Part shown: piece after piece, positions 34,185-42,224 of the stretch
Numbering within the stretch: position 1 is the first letter of the stretch
Layout: the number at the start of each line of letters is the position of its first letter
NCBI RefSeq assembly: GCF_900111825.1
Contig: NZ_FOJM01000014.1
Location: 1-64,000 of the forward strand
DNA length: 64,000 nt
Direction: 5' to 3'
Source of the DNA: Pedobacter suwonensis
GTDB lineage: Bacteria; Bacteroidota; Bacteroidia; Sphingobacteriales; Sphingobacteriaceae
Made by a program: the position numbers and the translations under genes
Notes under the pieces: model-generated
What the model was told of the DNA's origin: nothing
Seen by the model: only the letters and a program-made list of their open reading frames with translations
The model's database searches: none

Positions 34185-34757
34185 TTAAAACAGTAGCCCA
34201 ACTTTAACTGCAAAACCGTAATAACGGTTTTTTGTGATTGAGGGATCACTTTTAATCGTTTGATCGCTATAACCTAAACTTCCAGTCATCCCAGCTTTAG
34301 GAGCAACTTTAAATTTATATCCAAGCCCTAGGTTGAACATTTGGCCTTTTCTAAAATCATCAGCTATCTTTAAGCCTGTTCCTGCATCGCCATAAGCGAA
34401 AAAAGTATTATTTTGATTCTTAAAATAATATCTCGCATCCAAGAATAACTGAAACAGATTGTTGTTGGTAAAATAGCTGTCGTCATCTGTGTAATTTTCA
34501 AGCCCTAAACCTAAGCCAACTGATATTTTGTTGGTTAAAAATACGCCATTGATGTTTCTTAAACTAAAGGCATAAGCGCCGGAAGTGCGCCCCTCATATT
34601 TAGATGGATTTACCTGTTGTTCATACGTATGGTTTCCACCTGTGTACCCAACTTCCGTGAGATTGAAATATCCCTTTTCCTGTTTGGTAATTGTTTGCGC
34701 CTTCACGATGCCTGCGGTACAAATTGCAAGCCCTAATAAAATTAGCTTCTTTTTCAT
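34185..34757 (-). CDS. Outer-membrane beta-barrel protein, 190 aa
   Basis: Signal peptide (1-20, LLGLAICTAGIVKAQ) and then alternating amphipathic strands (ISVGLGLGLENYT, LFQLFLDARYYFK, MFNLGLGYKFKV, YYGFAVKVGLLF), ending with an aromatic residue: an 8-strand OmpA/OmpW-size barrel. It follows the 657-residue lipoprotein gene by 6 nt and both share a terminator, so the two are co-expressed. The strand count and small loops suggest a structural or anchoring role rather than transport. No named family is assigned. Confidence 0.75.
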   Translation of the reverse strand: MKKKLILLGLAICTAGIVKAQTITKQEKGYFNLTEVGYTGGNHTYEQQVNPSKYEGRTSGAYAFSLRNINGVFLTNKISVGLGLGLENYTDDDSYFTNNNLFQLFLDARYYFKNQNNTFFAYGDAGTGLKIADDFRKGQMFNLGLGYKFKVAPKAGMTGSLGYSDQTIKSDPSITKNRYYGFAVKVGLLF

Positions 34758-34763
34758 AGTTTT

Positions 34764-36701
34764 TTAGTCTTTCATTTTAAAATTTAATCTTATCGATCTC
34801 CATTGGTTATCCCATTTTACAGCGCCGATGATTGTTCCTTTATCTACGTCGTAGTGCGCGCCCAGTTGATCTGTTAGCAAAGACCTTGCAGCTTGGCCGA
34901 TATCAAGTGCAAGCTTATTTACATTAGTTGATAGATTTACATCTACTGTCGAGAATTCTAGTGGAATATCAATCATATCCGTATTGTATTCACGAATTTC
35001 CTGTGGAGAAACAATCGAATATACTTTGTAATCACCATTTAGATATTGTGTTTTAGAGATGCCTTTCATAAATGATTTTGGCATATTCTCCATATCGTTG
35101 ATTGACAGATATTTCACTTCGCCATGCCCATTTAACGGATAAACCGGAAATTTAAAATTCTTGGCATTTGGATTATATAATGATGGTGCAGCTGACGGAG
35201 CCGAAGCTTCAAGAACGTTCTTTAATTTGTTCCAGCCACTTTGCACAATGCCTTTAAATATGCTTGATGGTAACTCGATATCTTCCAAATTATTAACTGG
35301 TAAAATGCCACCAGGGATTGTAATGGTAAATATCTCATTGCTTCCGCGTTTCATATACCATCCATACAGATTATAACGTTTGGCATAGCTGTCGGTGCTT
35401 GACCACATTGGAACACCATAAAATGGATCTTCCGTAGGATTGATCAAAAACGGTTCTCCGATTGATGGGGCAAATTTGGTGCTTGGAAGACCAATTTTGT
35501 CGACGCTACGATCCGACTTGTACGAAATATAATCCCATCCGGCTCTGATTTCCTGCGCTTCGGTCTTGTTCCACCACAACCATCCCTTTTTTTGGCATTT
35601 CACTTTTATACCAAGCGTTTTTATAATCCCATAGTTTCTATTATAGAATAATGCACTCATTCGATACTTGTTAGTAAAATTATTATATCTCGTTGAGTTA
35701 TCAAAAAAGGTTTGCAAAAGACTTCCTGAACCTAACAAACCACTTCTGAATTCAATTGAATACTCAATGTTATTATTATAAGCAGGATCAGGATTTGAAG
35801 TATTGGTTCCCATCTCCTTATTCAGAATATAGCTTTGGCGATTTTCGATTGGAAGATCGTCTGATGGCGGTGGTGGCGTTGTGGTATTACCGTTGTTATT
35901 CCCTGAATCATTGATACTTGGAAATACAAGTGGGGCTAAAGCTTCATCAGACGGAAAAACAGTTACTTCCGGTTGTGGTACATCTTCTTCAACAAAAGAG
36001 TCAACAAAAAAGACATTGCTATTAAGCAACCTCACATCATTGTATTGTGTACTTTGAACCTGTACTGAATTCATTAGGATAGGTGCGGTCTGATCTTCCA
36101 ATCGTAACGTGTAGTCATTTTGTAATGCAATATCTGCAAATACACTATTAAGCGAATTATAGTTACTTGCATTTGTGAAAAATGTACCGTAAGGGGTAAC
36201 TTTGTAGACAATATCGTCCACCTGAATTTCTCCCTCCACATTAAGAAGTGATTTAAAAGCCTGATCGTCAACAAGCTCTGTCATTACCTCATCATAGGTT
36301 GGAGTATCTTGTCCATTCGTAGGGGTTGGCGTTGTACTGGTTTTAGGTAATGGCGTTAATGATGCTTTCAAAGCGTCCTTCCGCGCCAACATAAGAGTAG
36401 AATTTGGCTTAATTGATAGTGCCGTTTTACTTACCAGTCTTGAATCGTGATGTAGGAGTGAAACAAACTCCGGAAAACGGCTTGAAATATTAGCAGGCAG
36501 CTCTTTGCCATTTGTTTTTCTTAATTCTGAGTAAATTCCATTAAAATCCTTTTTTGTCAAGCTTAATCTTTCTTTTGAATTGCTAGCGATTTCATCCGGT
36601 AAATTTTCAGATTTTTCCTTTTTACACCCCAAAATTGTTAATCCTGTAAGAGCAATCAGGAGCATATACTTCCCGATTAATTTAAATTTGGTTTTGTTCA
36701 T
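34764..36701 (-). CDS. Large surface lipoprotein of unknown function
   Basis: Start taken at the internal ATG giving MNKTKFKLIGKYMLLIALTG; an upstream ATG (36737) would add 12 residues. The lipobox LTGLTILGC with Cys ~27 is followed by KKEKSENLPDE, a charged stretch like a Bacteroidota surface-export signal. About 645 residues: a helical N-terminal third, a Pro/Thr/Asn-rich linker (TTTPPPPSDDLP), and a beta-rich C-terminal half with many aromatic residues (WLWWNKTEAQEIRAGWDYIS). No domain recognised. In an operon with an outer-membrane barrel, so probably a cell-surface module carried as cargo by element A. Confidence 0.75.
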   Translation of the reverse strand: MNKTKFKLIGKYMLLIALTGLTILGCKKEKSENLPDEIASNSKERLSLTKKDFNGIYSELRKTNGKELPANISSRFPEFVSLLHHDSRLVSKTALSIKPNSTLMLARKDALKASLTPLPKTSTTPTPTNGQDTPTYDEVMTELVDDQAFKSLLNVEGEIQVDDIVYKVTPYGTFFTNASNYNSLNSVFADIALQNDYTLRLEDQTAPILMNSVQVQSTQYNDVRLLNSNVFFVDSFVEEDVPQPEVTVFPSDEALAPLVFPSINDSGNNNGNTTTPPPPSDDLPIENRQSYILNKEMGTNTSNPDPAYNNNIEYSIEFRSGLLGSGSLLQTFFDNSTRYNNFTNKYRMSALFYNRNYGIIKTLGIKVKCQKKGWLWWNKTEAQEIRAGWDYISYKSDRSVDKIGLPSTKFAPSIGEPFLINPTEDPFYGVPMWSSTDSYAKRYNLYGWYMKRGSNEIFTITIPGGILPVNNLEDIELPSSIFKGIVQSGWNKLKNVLEASAPSAAPSLYNPNAKNFKFPVYPLNGHGEVKYLSINDMENMPKSFMKGISKTQYLNGDYKVYSIVSPQEIREYNTDMIDIPLEFSTVDVNLSTNVNKLALDIGQAARSLLTDQLGAHYDVDKGTIIGAVKWDNQWRSIRLNFKMKD

Positions 36702-37300
36702 GTTATTATTTAATTGTTTTAAAGTTTCAAGCTGCATTAATTGAAGTTCAGATTTTAAATGCCAGCATTATAAACTTTACATTCCTTGAAATAGGAAAAA
36801 CTCTTAAATAACAAAAGAGAACTTTGGAGAGCTGATAAGATAGACATTTTGGTTTCAATAATTAGTCAGCCAAGATACCATCAAAAAAGTTACACGAAGG
36901 TTTTATTACACCAAGCCTGTCTTTCTTTACATCAAACGCTAGAGAAATTTTACACGAAACCTTTTTGATACCTAAAGTAATAGTAATTGAAAGAATAGAT
37001 AAATTTCAAAATCCTTATGGGTATGTGGAATAATAATTTTCATTCATAATCTCTCTATATCAATTTTCTTCGTACTTTAGATTATTAATTTCTTGAACTG
37101 CGAACTCGTTTTATAGCTTCCGAACCGACCAAAAATTCCAAACGCTAAAAACAAACACACGAGGCCGAGTACTGCCACGCTATGCGTGGGGTTAGCTCAT
37201 TCGTGTGTGCGCTCTTGGTCGGGCGCGGAAGCTTATGAGGGCCCCGCGCTGTTTTTTTATAAACCGTCTGAAAGGGGCTAAAGACATTTTAGCTCAAATT
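36702..37300. other. Spacer with a large nested palindrome
   Basis: No gene in 600 bp of mostly AT-rich DNA. Two TTACACGAA motifs (about 36890 and 36952) flank the middle. The right part is abruptly GC-richer and folds into a nested inverted-repeat structure (37116-37232, listed separately) directly before the next gene. Confidence 0.5.
37116..37232. ncRNA. Candidate structured element: nested inverted repeats
   Basis: GCTTCCG (37116-37122) and CGACCAA (37126-37132) pair with TTGGTCG (37215-37221) and CGGAAGC (37226-37232). Within them ACACACGA (about 37155-37162) pairs with TCGTGTGT (37201-37208), and CCACGC/GCGTGG (37175-37180 / 37184-37189) forms an inner hairpin. The ordering gives one long arm with a tip hairpin, about 117 nt. 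It may be a structured RNA, a 5' leader element of the gene at 37301, or a palindromic mobile repeat. Confidence 0.5.
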
Positions 37301-38137
37301 ATGAAACTTTTCTTTATTGCCGTTTTTACAGCCTGCACTCTGGCTTGTATGAATGCCAGTGCGCAGAACACTGAGAAACTGACCAATGCAAAGATTATTG
37401 CGATGGTCAAAGGCGGTTTACCCAAAGCTGCAATTGTTAAATCAATCGAAAACAAGCAAAGCGGTTTTGATACCTCAACGGCTGCATTGATTGCCCTAAA
37501 AAAACAAGGTGTGCCGGATGATGTGATTACAGCGATGGTTTCCAAAGGTTCGGAAACAGCATCAGCCCCAACAACAGCTTCAGCCTTGCCGAAATCGCAA
37601 ATTGCAAAACCGGCAACTGTAAAAATGCCTTTTCCACCCTTTAAAGCAATACCCTCAGCAAATGCCAAAGATTGCCGATTAAGGGAAGTTAAAACCAAAG
37701 ATGGTGGCAAGGAAACGATTGCACTTGCACCAACGAAATTAGGTGATTTTGCCATTGGCAGGGATCGCGGAAAACTAACGTTGGTCTACAATACTAATTC
37801 AATACTTTCCATGATCGTTCAGCAGGACACAAAGAACCTTGCAACGTTGCATATTGATAGCGCGCAATTCCTGTTCGATGAAAACACTGTTTTAACCATA
37901 AAAACAACAGGTAGCTATGGCAGCTTGCCAAATAGAAACCTTGAACTGAAACCGCAATTGGAAAACATCAATCTTATGATTGTACTTGAGCCGGGCAGTA
38001 AGGAAGAACACATTTTTACCACAGGAAAACTAAAACTGTTTCAGGTCTTTGCTGAAAAGAATGGAAAGTATGGTGATAAGCTAAACGAAAAGCAGCAGGC
38101 GAAGTTTACGCAGGCATTTAATTGTATTCCAGAATAA
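37301..38137 (+). CDS. Secreted protein with tandem 'GLP/GVPDDVI' motif, 278 aa
   Basis: Start placed at the ATG that gives MKLFFIAVFTACTLACMNAS; this yields a proper signal peptide and drops an upstream GTG extension lying in the palindromic region. The first mature domain (about 25-80) has LTNAKIIAMVKGGLPKAAIV followed by FDTSTAALIALKKQGVPDDV and ITAMV, a short helical motif seen in several bacterial exported proteins. A Pro/Ala linker leads to a beta-rich domain (about 115-278). Possibly a periplasmic protein. It heads a three-gene plus-strand cargo series. Function unknown. Confidence 0.7.
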   Translation: MKLFFIAVFTACTLACMNASAQNTEKLTNAKIIAMVKGGLPKAAIVKSIENKQSGFDTSTAALIALKKQGVPDDVITAMVSKGSETASAPTTASALPKSQIAKPATVKMPFPPFKAIPSANAKDCRLREVKTKDGGKETIALAPTKLGDFAIGRDRGKLTLVYNTNSILSMIVQQDTKNLATLHIDSAQFLFDENTVLTIKTTGSYGSLPNRNLELKPQLENINLMIVLEPGSKEEHIFTTGKLKLFQVFAEKNGKYGDKLNEKQQAKFTQAFNCIPE

Positions 38138-38175
38138 TCATAGATATCAATTATAATTTGATCCTTCGAAGAAAA

Positions 38176-38739
38176 ATGAACACCATCAAACTTAATTTCA
38201 TCCCTTATCAATTAAAGGGTATAACTGGAACCGTTGAACATTTGGATAAAAGTTCAAACACACATGTTTTTGGCTCAACGGGATATACGCATGGCAACCA
38301 TTACAGTACAGACATTACCTCCGCGGTGGTTGTCGGTGACGATATCTACCTTAAAGACAAAACAGGGAAAGATCATTTGTTCAGGTTGAGAAATTTCGAC
38401 GTAGCCTGCCGTGCCGGAAATACCCTGACGGTTGTATCAACGTCAAGATGGGGAAAAGCGAAAGGCAGAAACCTTGTTGTAATCAACCATAATCTCGATA
38501 GAGCATTTTACCACAAATACAATGTTAAACGCCTATGTGCGCCGAACAAATATTTATTGATAGGAGTATTTGCAATATTGACATACTTTATAGTGCCTGC
38601 ATTCACTTTTTATTTCATAGGTGAATATGCTGTAACACTTATTGTTTTAGCCTTAGTATTGGTTGCATACTATTTTACTATGACGAAGGTAAATGAGCAG
38701 AAGCTGAAAGCTGCTATCGAGCCAAAATATTTCCTTTAA
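38176..38739 (+). CDS. Hypothetical protein with two C-terminal membrane helices
   Basis: Start at MNTIKLNFIPYQLKGITGTV (ATG 38176), 38 nt after the previous stop; the longer reading lacks an ATG. The soluble N-terminal domain (about 1-125) is beta-rich with GSTGYTHGNHYSTDITSAVV and HLFRLRNFDVACRAGNTLTV, like small SH3/OB-type barrels in bacterial membrane regulators. Two helices at about 128-147 and 150-170 follow, then a short cytoplasmic tail. No family recognised. Confidence 0.65.
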   Translation: MNTIKLNFIPYQLKGITGTVEHLDKSSNTHVFGSTGYTHGNHYSTDITSAVVVGDDIYLKDKTGKDHLFRLRNFDVACRAGNTLTVVSTSRWGKAKGRNLVVINHNLDRAFYHKYNVKRLCAPNKYLLIGVFAILTYFIVPAFTFYFIGEYAVTLIVLALVLVAYYFTMTKVNEQKLKAAIEPKYFL

Positions 38740-38754
38740 TAAAATTTAGTAATC

Positions 38755-39378
38755 ATGAAAACTCTTTCAACAATAAGTGCTGCCCTATTAATCTTTGTCA
38801 TGATTTCTTGTGGCAAAGGCAGTGACCCTGTTCCGGTAACGCCTCCGGTGGTGGTTACACCGCCTCCATCAGATAATGGCAATGGCACGGGAACAGGCAC
38901 AGGCAGCGCTAACAAAAGATATGTATTCGAAAACAGTTTTTCATTGGGGTATGGGGTGTACCTTGATAACGATAATGATAAGGTCATTCAACTTTTATTC
39001 CAGTTCACTGACAGGAGAGACAAGAAATATTCTACAAAGACAGGTAATATAAAGATTATACCCAAAAATATTGTAGTGGCTGATAATCCGTATTCATTTC
39101 CTGATCCCTATTCGGAATTCATACAGTTGAAAAACATTCTACCACGTGAATACAAAACCGAAGACGTTGATTCAACGAAAGCGGTATTCAAAGTAATTGA
39201 CCCTAAAAACAAAGATAAAGATTGCAGGCAAATCATTGAATTAATATACCTGTGGAACTTAGGAGTAATCGGAAACGATGGTATAAATGTAAATGGTGGG
39301 AAAAAACTAAACGGCCAACCTATTCCCGTTGATGTGATTGTAAAAAAGGTAACAGCATCAACATATACTTTATTGTAA
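38755..39378 (+). CDS. Lipoprotein with Pro/Gly-rich linker, 207 aa
   Basis: Signal peptide with lipobox (ALLIFVMISC, Cys ~19), then a disordered linker VPVTPPVVVTPPPSDNGNGT with GTGTGTGS repeats, and a compact ~150-residue domain from KRYVFENSFSLGYGVYLDND onward. The linker repeats place the domain away from the membrane. No domain recognised. It lies 15 nt after the two-helix protein and probably closes the same operon. Confidence 0.7.
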   Translation: MKTLSTISAALLIFVMISCGKGSDPVPVTPPVVVTPPPSDNGNGTGTGTGSANKRYVFENSFSLGYGVYLDNDNDKVIQLLFQFTDRRDKKYSTKTGNIKIIPKNIVVADNPYSFPDPYSEFIQLKNILPREYKTEDVDSTKAVFKVIDPKNKDKDCRQIIELIYLWNLGVIGNDGINVNGGKKLNGQPIPVDVIVKKVTASTYTLL

Positions 39379-39785
39379 TCCATTCAAGAATGCCAGATAG
39401 GCGAAAAAACACTCCCTAAATGCTTTTTTTAAACGTGCCGTAGGACGTAAGCCGCAAGCGCGCGGGGATTTATTGGAAATTTAAAATCAAGGCGGCCATA
39501 TGTGCCGCCTTGATCATGCGTGAGGATTGTCGCGGAAATCCTTTTATGAGGTACGAATAAAAGATTGCAGCAAAAGCCCGACCCTTGCGCAGCTTGGGTA
39601 ACGCCTAAAATATTTTTAATAATTATACTGAGATAATCATCATTTACATAACTTAATAATTAGAAATTATAAACAGTTTGAAAGAATTCTTATATAAGGA
39701 AACTATATTTGATATAGCAAGCTCTCCGAATTAGCCAGCTTCTTCATTCTTGTCTTGATTGATCTTTAATATATAAATTTGAGTT
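39379..39785. other. Spacer with GC-rich structured part
   Basis: No gene. From about 39430 to 39605 the sequence is GC-richer than its surroundings and carries a perfect 11-bp hairpin (39486-39514) and CG-rich segments on both sides; it reads like a conserved intergenic repeat or small RNA. From 39610 on it is AT-rich, with a -7-like TAAATTTG at 39774-39781 just before the next gene. Confidence 0.5.
39486..39514. terminator. Hairpin in GC-rich spacer
   Basis: ATCAAGGCGGC / GCCGCCTTGAT with a 7-nt loop CATATGT, which is itself nearly palindromic. No T run follows, so termination is uncertain; it may be part of a larger folded RNA. Confidence 0.45.
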
Positions 39786-40232
39786 ATGAAGATTTTAAAA
39801 GAAAACTATATTCTCGTTGACGGTTCAGTTAATCTTTCTTACTTTGAAACGCATAGTACAATTACAGGTTCTTATGACACCCGATCCAGTTGGAGGCGAG
39901 CGCTAGAAAACACATCTATACTCGCATATACAATATCATATTGGGCTGGTAATGAAAAAAAAGACAAATATTTTGTTTCATATAACAGAACACTTGAAAT
40001 GCAATGTGACTTTGAAGACCTCGAAAAGGACGTTGATCAAATAATCGAAATAAAGAAGAAAATGCACTTATCCCTTAGCGAGTTTCTTAAAGAAAATTGT
40101 CAATCATTTTATTCCTCGTTAAAATTTGTACCGCAAACATTCGGGGAATACGATATCACTAGGGAGAAATCCAGCATTAACCGAGCAATGGTAGAAAAGG
40201 CCTTTGAAGATTTATCTAATGAAGAAAAGTAA
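39786..40232 (+). CDS. Hypothetical soluble protein, 148 aa
   Basis: A charged soluble protein (MKILKENYILVDGSVNLSYF) with a helical C-terminal half (LEKDVDQIIEIKKKMHLSLS). No signal peptide, no domain recognised. A Bacteroidota-type promoter (TTG 39755-39757, TAAATTTG 39774-39781) ends 4 nt before the ATG, so the mRNA may be nearly leaderless. It stands alone between the secreted cargo and the integrase. Confidence 0.6.
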   Translation: MKILKENYILVDGSVNLSYFETHSTITGSYDTRSSWRRALENTSILAYTISYWAGNEKKDKYFVSYNRTLEMQCDFEDLEKDVDQIIEIKKKMHLSLSEFLKENCQSFYSSLKFVPQTFGEYDITREKSSINRAMVEKAFEDLSNEEK

Positions 40233-40772
40233 ATGGCAGGATTTCATCAGGATCAAGATATTTTTAAAATTGTAGCTGCTAAAGATTAGTTTCTAACTAT
40301 ATATGCTCAAGAGCAGAAACGAATATATGATCGATTGCTATCTAACTGTTTTAGATAATTTATTCTTTTTGCTACATTAAATGTATCTGTATCAAATATA
40401 CTTCCGAAAAGCCGCTACAGTCTGATAAATACCATAGGCAATCAAAATTTTTCCTAAGATAAGAGCAATTGATCACAACACGGTTATATTGGAGAATAAT
40501 TTAAGATTTCCAATCGGCAGAAATTACAAGCATCTCGTGATTAACCTTATTCGCAATTAATGGAGTAAGAGCATTCACACTTACTACAAATTCAGTAACC
40601 ATTTTAAGATTATAATAAATACGCTCTTGGTATGGCTGTAAAATTAATCTGCTACATTGAATAGAATGAAAAAGGGATAATAATTTCTTACTACCCCTCT
40701 TATCTAAATTAACGCTCTCAAGCCAAATATATTTTTTTTTTGCTGGAAACAAAAATTAGAAAACTACCAAAT
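40233..40772. other. AT-rich spacer with diverged repeat
   Basis: No gene supported. The frame on the minus strand at 40501-40752 follows the diverged repeat R1 (40662-40719) and is not accepted as a gene. Confidence 0.5.
40662..40719 (-). repeat. Diverged repeat R1, copy 2 (inverted)
   Basis: The reverse complement matches 34024-34080 strongly over GAGAGCGTTAATTTAGATAA and AGTAAGAAATTA. Together the copies bracket the 6.6-kb cargo block in inverted orientation. Confidence 0.6.
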
Positions 40773-42026
40773 TTATCCGACCACTAGATCCAAAGCCTCA
40801 TCTGTTTTTTTCTTTGAAAAATTGGACTGGTAGATCATTGTTGTCTGAATACTTTCGTGACGATAAAGTTCCTGCACAACACGTGGATGTATTCCTAACT
40901 CTTCTGCACGTTGCGCAAAACTGTGCCTTGTTACATGAGTTGATGACTTTTTCTTTATATCAAGCATCGCAAATATTTTTTTCATCTTTGTATTTTGATA
41001 ATTTACGCAATGCGAAATTCTTTTCTGTAATAAATAGATATCATTTAAAGTATCAAGAAACTTTAATTCTGGAAAGATTAAATCATGTCTCGGTTCATCC
41101 GTTTTATACTGCTCTAAAATTGGGTGAACTTTTTGAGGAATCTTAAGAGAGCAAGGCTCATTATTTTTAGACATTGTATAAAATAGCCTATCGTTTTTAA
41201 TGTCACTCCATTTTAGTAGCAAAACATCAGTAATACGCATTCCTGCAAAGTAATACGCGGTAAGCCAAATGTTTCTTGCATGGTTTAATATTGGGTTCGC
41301 AGACAAATCCAAGTTTTCCAGGCTTGCAATTTCTTGATCGATTAATCCTATTTTGGAAGACTTAGGAAATTTTATTGAAATCTTTCCCTCTTCCCCAAAA
41401 GGATAGTTTTTAACATCTGCGGCACCAGCTTTGATCGCCCTGTTATATAGCGTTCTCATAAGCAATAGATGATTAACGACAGTTCGTTCACTTATAAATT
41501 TCGGCTCATCAGATTTCTTTTGGTTTTTATTTTTACATGTTCGAAGATAGCGCTGGTATTTTTCGAGCAAGCCTACAGTAATTTCTGAGAACGGCATATT
41601 CTTGTTTTTGGCAAATTCTATAAAGCGTTCAATACGAGGTTTGTCTGCGTTATAAATATTGTATTGCCCTAAGGCCAATTGGTCTTTGAGATAGATATCA
41701 GCTATTTCATTAAATGTTGCACCACAAACAGGTTTTATTTTCTTTTTGATAGCGCGCGTTGAGCTATCAGTTTTGTTGGCCTCCATTTCCAGAGTAGTAT
41801 CTGTAGCCTCGGTAAGCTTCTTCAACAAAAGGTTATTCAGTCGTTTATAATTCGGGTGTGCTTTTGTAACCTGTTGCGCCTTGCTATCCCAAAGACTGCG
41901 TTCACTCAAAGCATGCTCTGTAAAAATGTAAGATGGTGTCTGCCCATTTTTTGAGATTTTTACTGCGATTGGATACTGGCCATCTTTATTTGGTCGTGAC
42001 CAAACGACCAATTTTACTGCTCCCAT
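40773..42026 (-). CDS. Tyrosine integrase of element A
   Basis: A 417-residue Bacteroidetes-type integrase: arm-binding N-terminal domain (about 1-95, KLVVWSRPNKDGQYPIAVKI), SAM-like core-binding domain (about 100-205), catalytic domain (about 215-417). Catalytic residues are visible: Arg-I in FAGMRITDVLLLKW, HxxR in HVTRHSFAQ, His in LYRHESIQTT and Tyr in MIYQSNFSK. It should cut at the tRNA-derived 23-bp core. The gene's 5' end faces the right attachment site 175 bp away, a standard arrangement. The strand-exchange set is complete, in contrast to the recombinase at 29.9 kb. Confidence 0.93.
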   Translation of the reverse strand: MGAVKLVVWSRPNKDGQYPIAVKISKNGQTPSYIFTEHALSERSLWDSKAQQVTKAHPNYKRLNNLLLKKLTEATDTTLEMEANKTDSSTRAIKKKIKPVCGATFNEIADIYLKDQLALGQYNIYNADKPRIERFIEFAKNKNMPFSEITVGLLEKYQRYLRTCKNKNQKKSDEPKFISERTVVNHLLLMRTLYNRAIKAGAADVKNYPFGEEGKISIKFPKSSKIGLIDQEIASLENLDLSANPILNHARNIWLTAYYFAGMRITDVLLLKWSDIKNDRLFYTMSKNNEPCSLKIPQKVHPILEQYKTDEPRHDLIFPELKFLDTLNDIYLLQKRISHCVNYQNTKMKKIFAMLDIKKKSSTHVTRHSFAQRAEELGIHPRVVQELYRHESIQTTMIYQSNFSKKKTDEALDLVVG

Positions 42027-42080
42027 TTCTGTGAATTTAAATTTAAAAAATCAATTATTTCACGAATGCAAGCTATAAAT

Positions 42081-42101
42081 TTTGTTAACGTATTGTTAAC
42101 G
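42081..42101. promoter_or_regulatory. Candidate integrase arm-type sites (right end)
   Basis: TTTGTTAACG (42081-42090) and TATTGTTAACG (42091-42101) in tandem, about 100 bp inside the right core. The same TATTGTTAACG occurs at 14343-14353, about 80 bp inside the left core. Shared motifs at both ends of one element fit arm-type binding sites. Confidence 0.5.
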
Positions 42102-42201
42102 TTTTTGGTAGTTCAATCTAGTCTAACATAGTTTAATAATGGCTTGCAGGCCATCAAAAACCGCATTTAAGACTACTTTAAACCATCTACATTTCAAGTC
42201 A

Positions 42202-42224
42202 GCAGGATTCATAACCCTGAGGTC
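42202..42224 (+). repeat. attR core / A-B junction
   Basis: Identical to 14240-14262. The sequence that follows (to 42250) completes a tRNA-Met 3' half with T stem GGCAG/CTGCT and acceptor CCCCGCT, i.e. the displaced original end of the gene or that carried by element B. On the opposite strand it encodes the C-terminus of the serine recombinase. Confidence 0.8.

Larger units (their letters stand above)
14240..42224. mobile_element. Element A: integrative mobilizable element in tRNA-Met
   Basis: About 28 kb bounded by the 23-bp repeat. A tyrosine integrase (40773-42026) sits next to the right end, and TATTGTTAACG motifs occur ~80-120 bp inside both ends (14343-14353, 42091-42101), as expected for arm-type sites of one integrase. 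It carries a MobF relaxase and a coupling ATPase but no VirB-type genes, a primase/RadC/DUF2958 block, an Abi-alpha protein and secreted cargo. A second, probably inactive integrase at 29.9 kb and several gene remnants show it is composite. Whether it still moves is unknown. Confidence 0.75.

Noticed and set aside
34016..34207. Plus-strand frame of 63 codons
   Set aside because: Runs through diverged repeat R1 and a strong terminator hairpin; kept as a repeat, not a gene.
37205..37300. GTG-initiated N-terminal extension of the secreted protein
   Set aside because: It lies in the palindromic region and would bury the signal peptide 32 residues inside.
40501..40752. Minus-strand frame of 83 codons
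   Set aside because: Covers the second copy of diverged repeat R1. The shared SVNLDK reading is noted as a finding, but no full gene is convincing.
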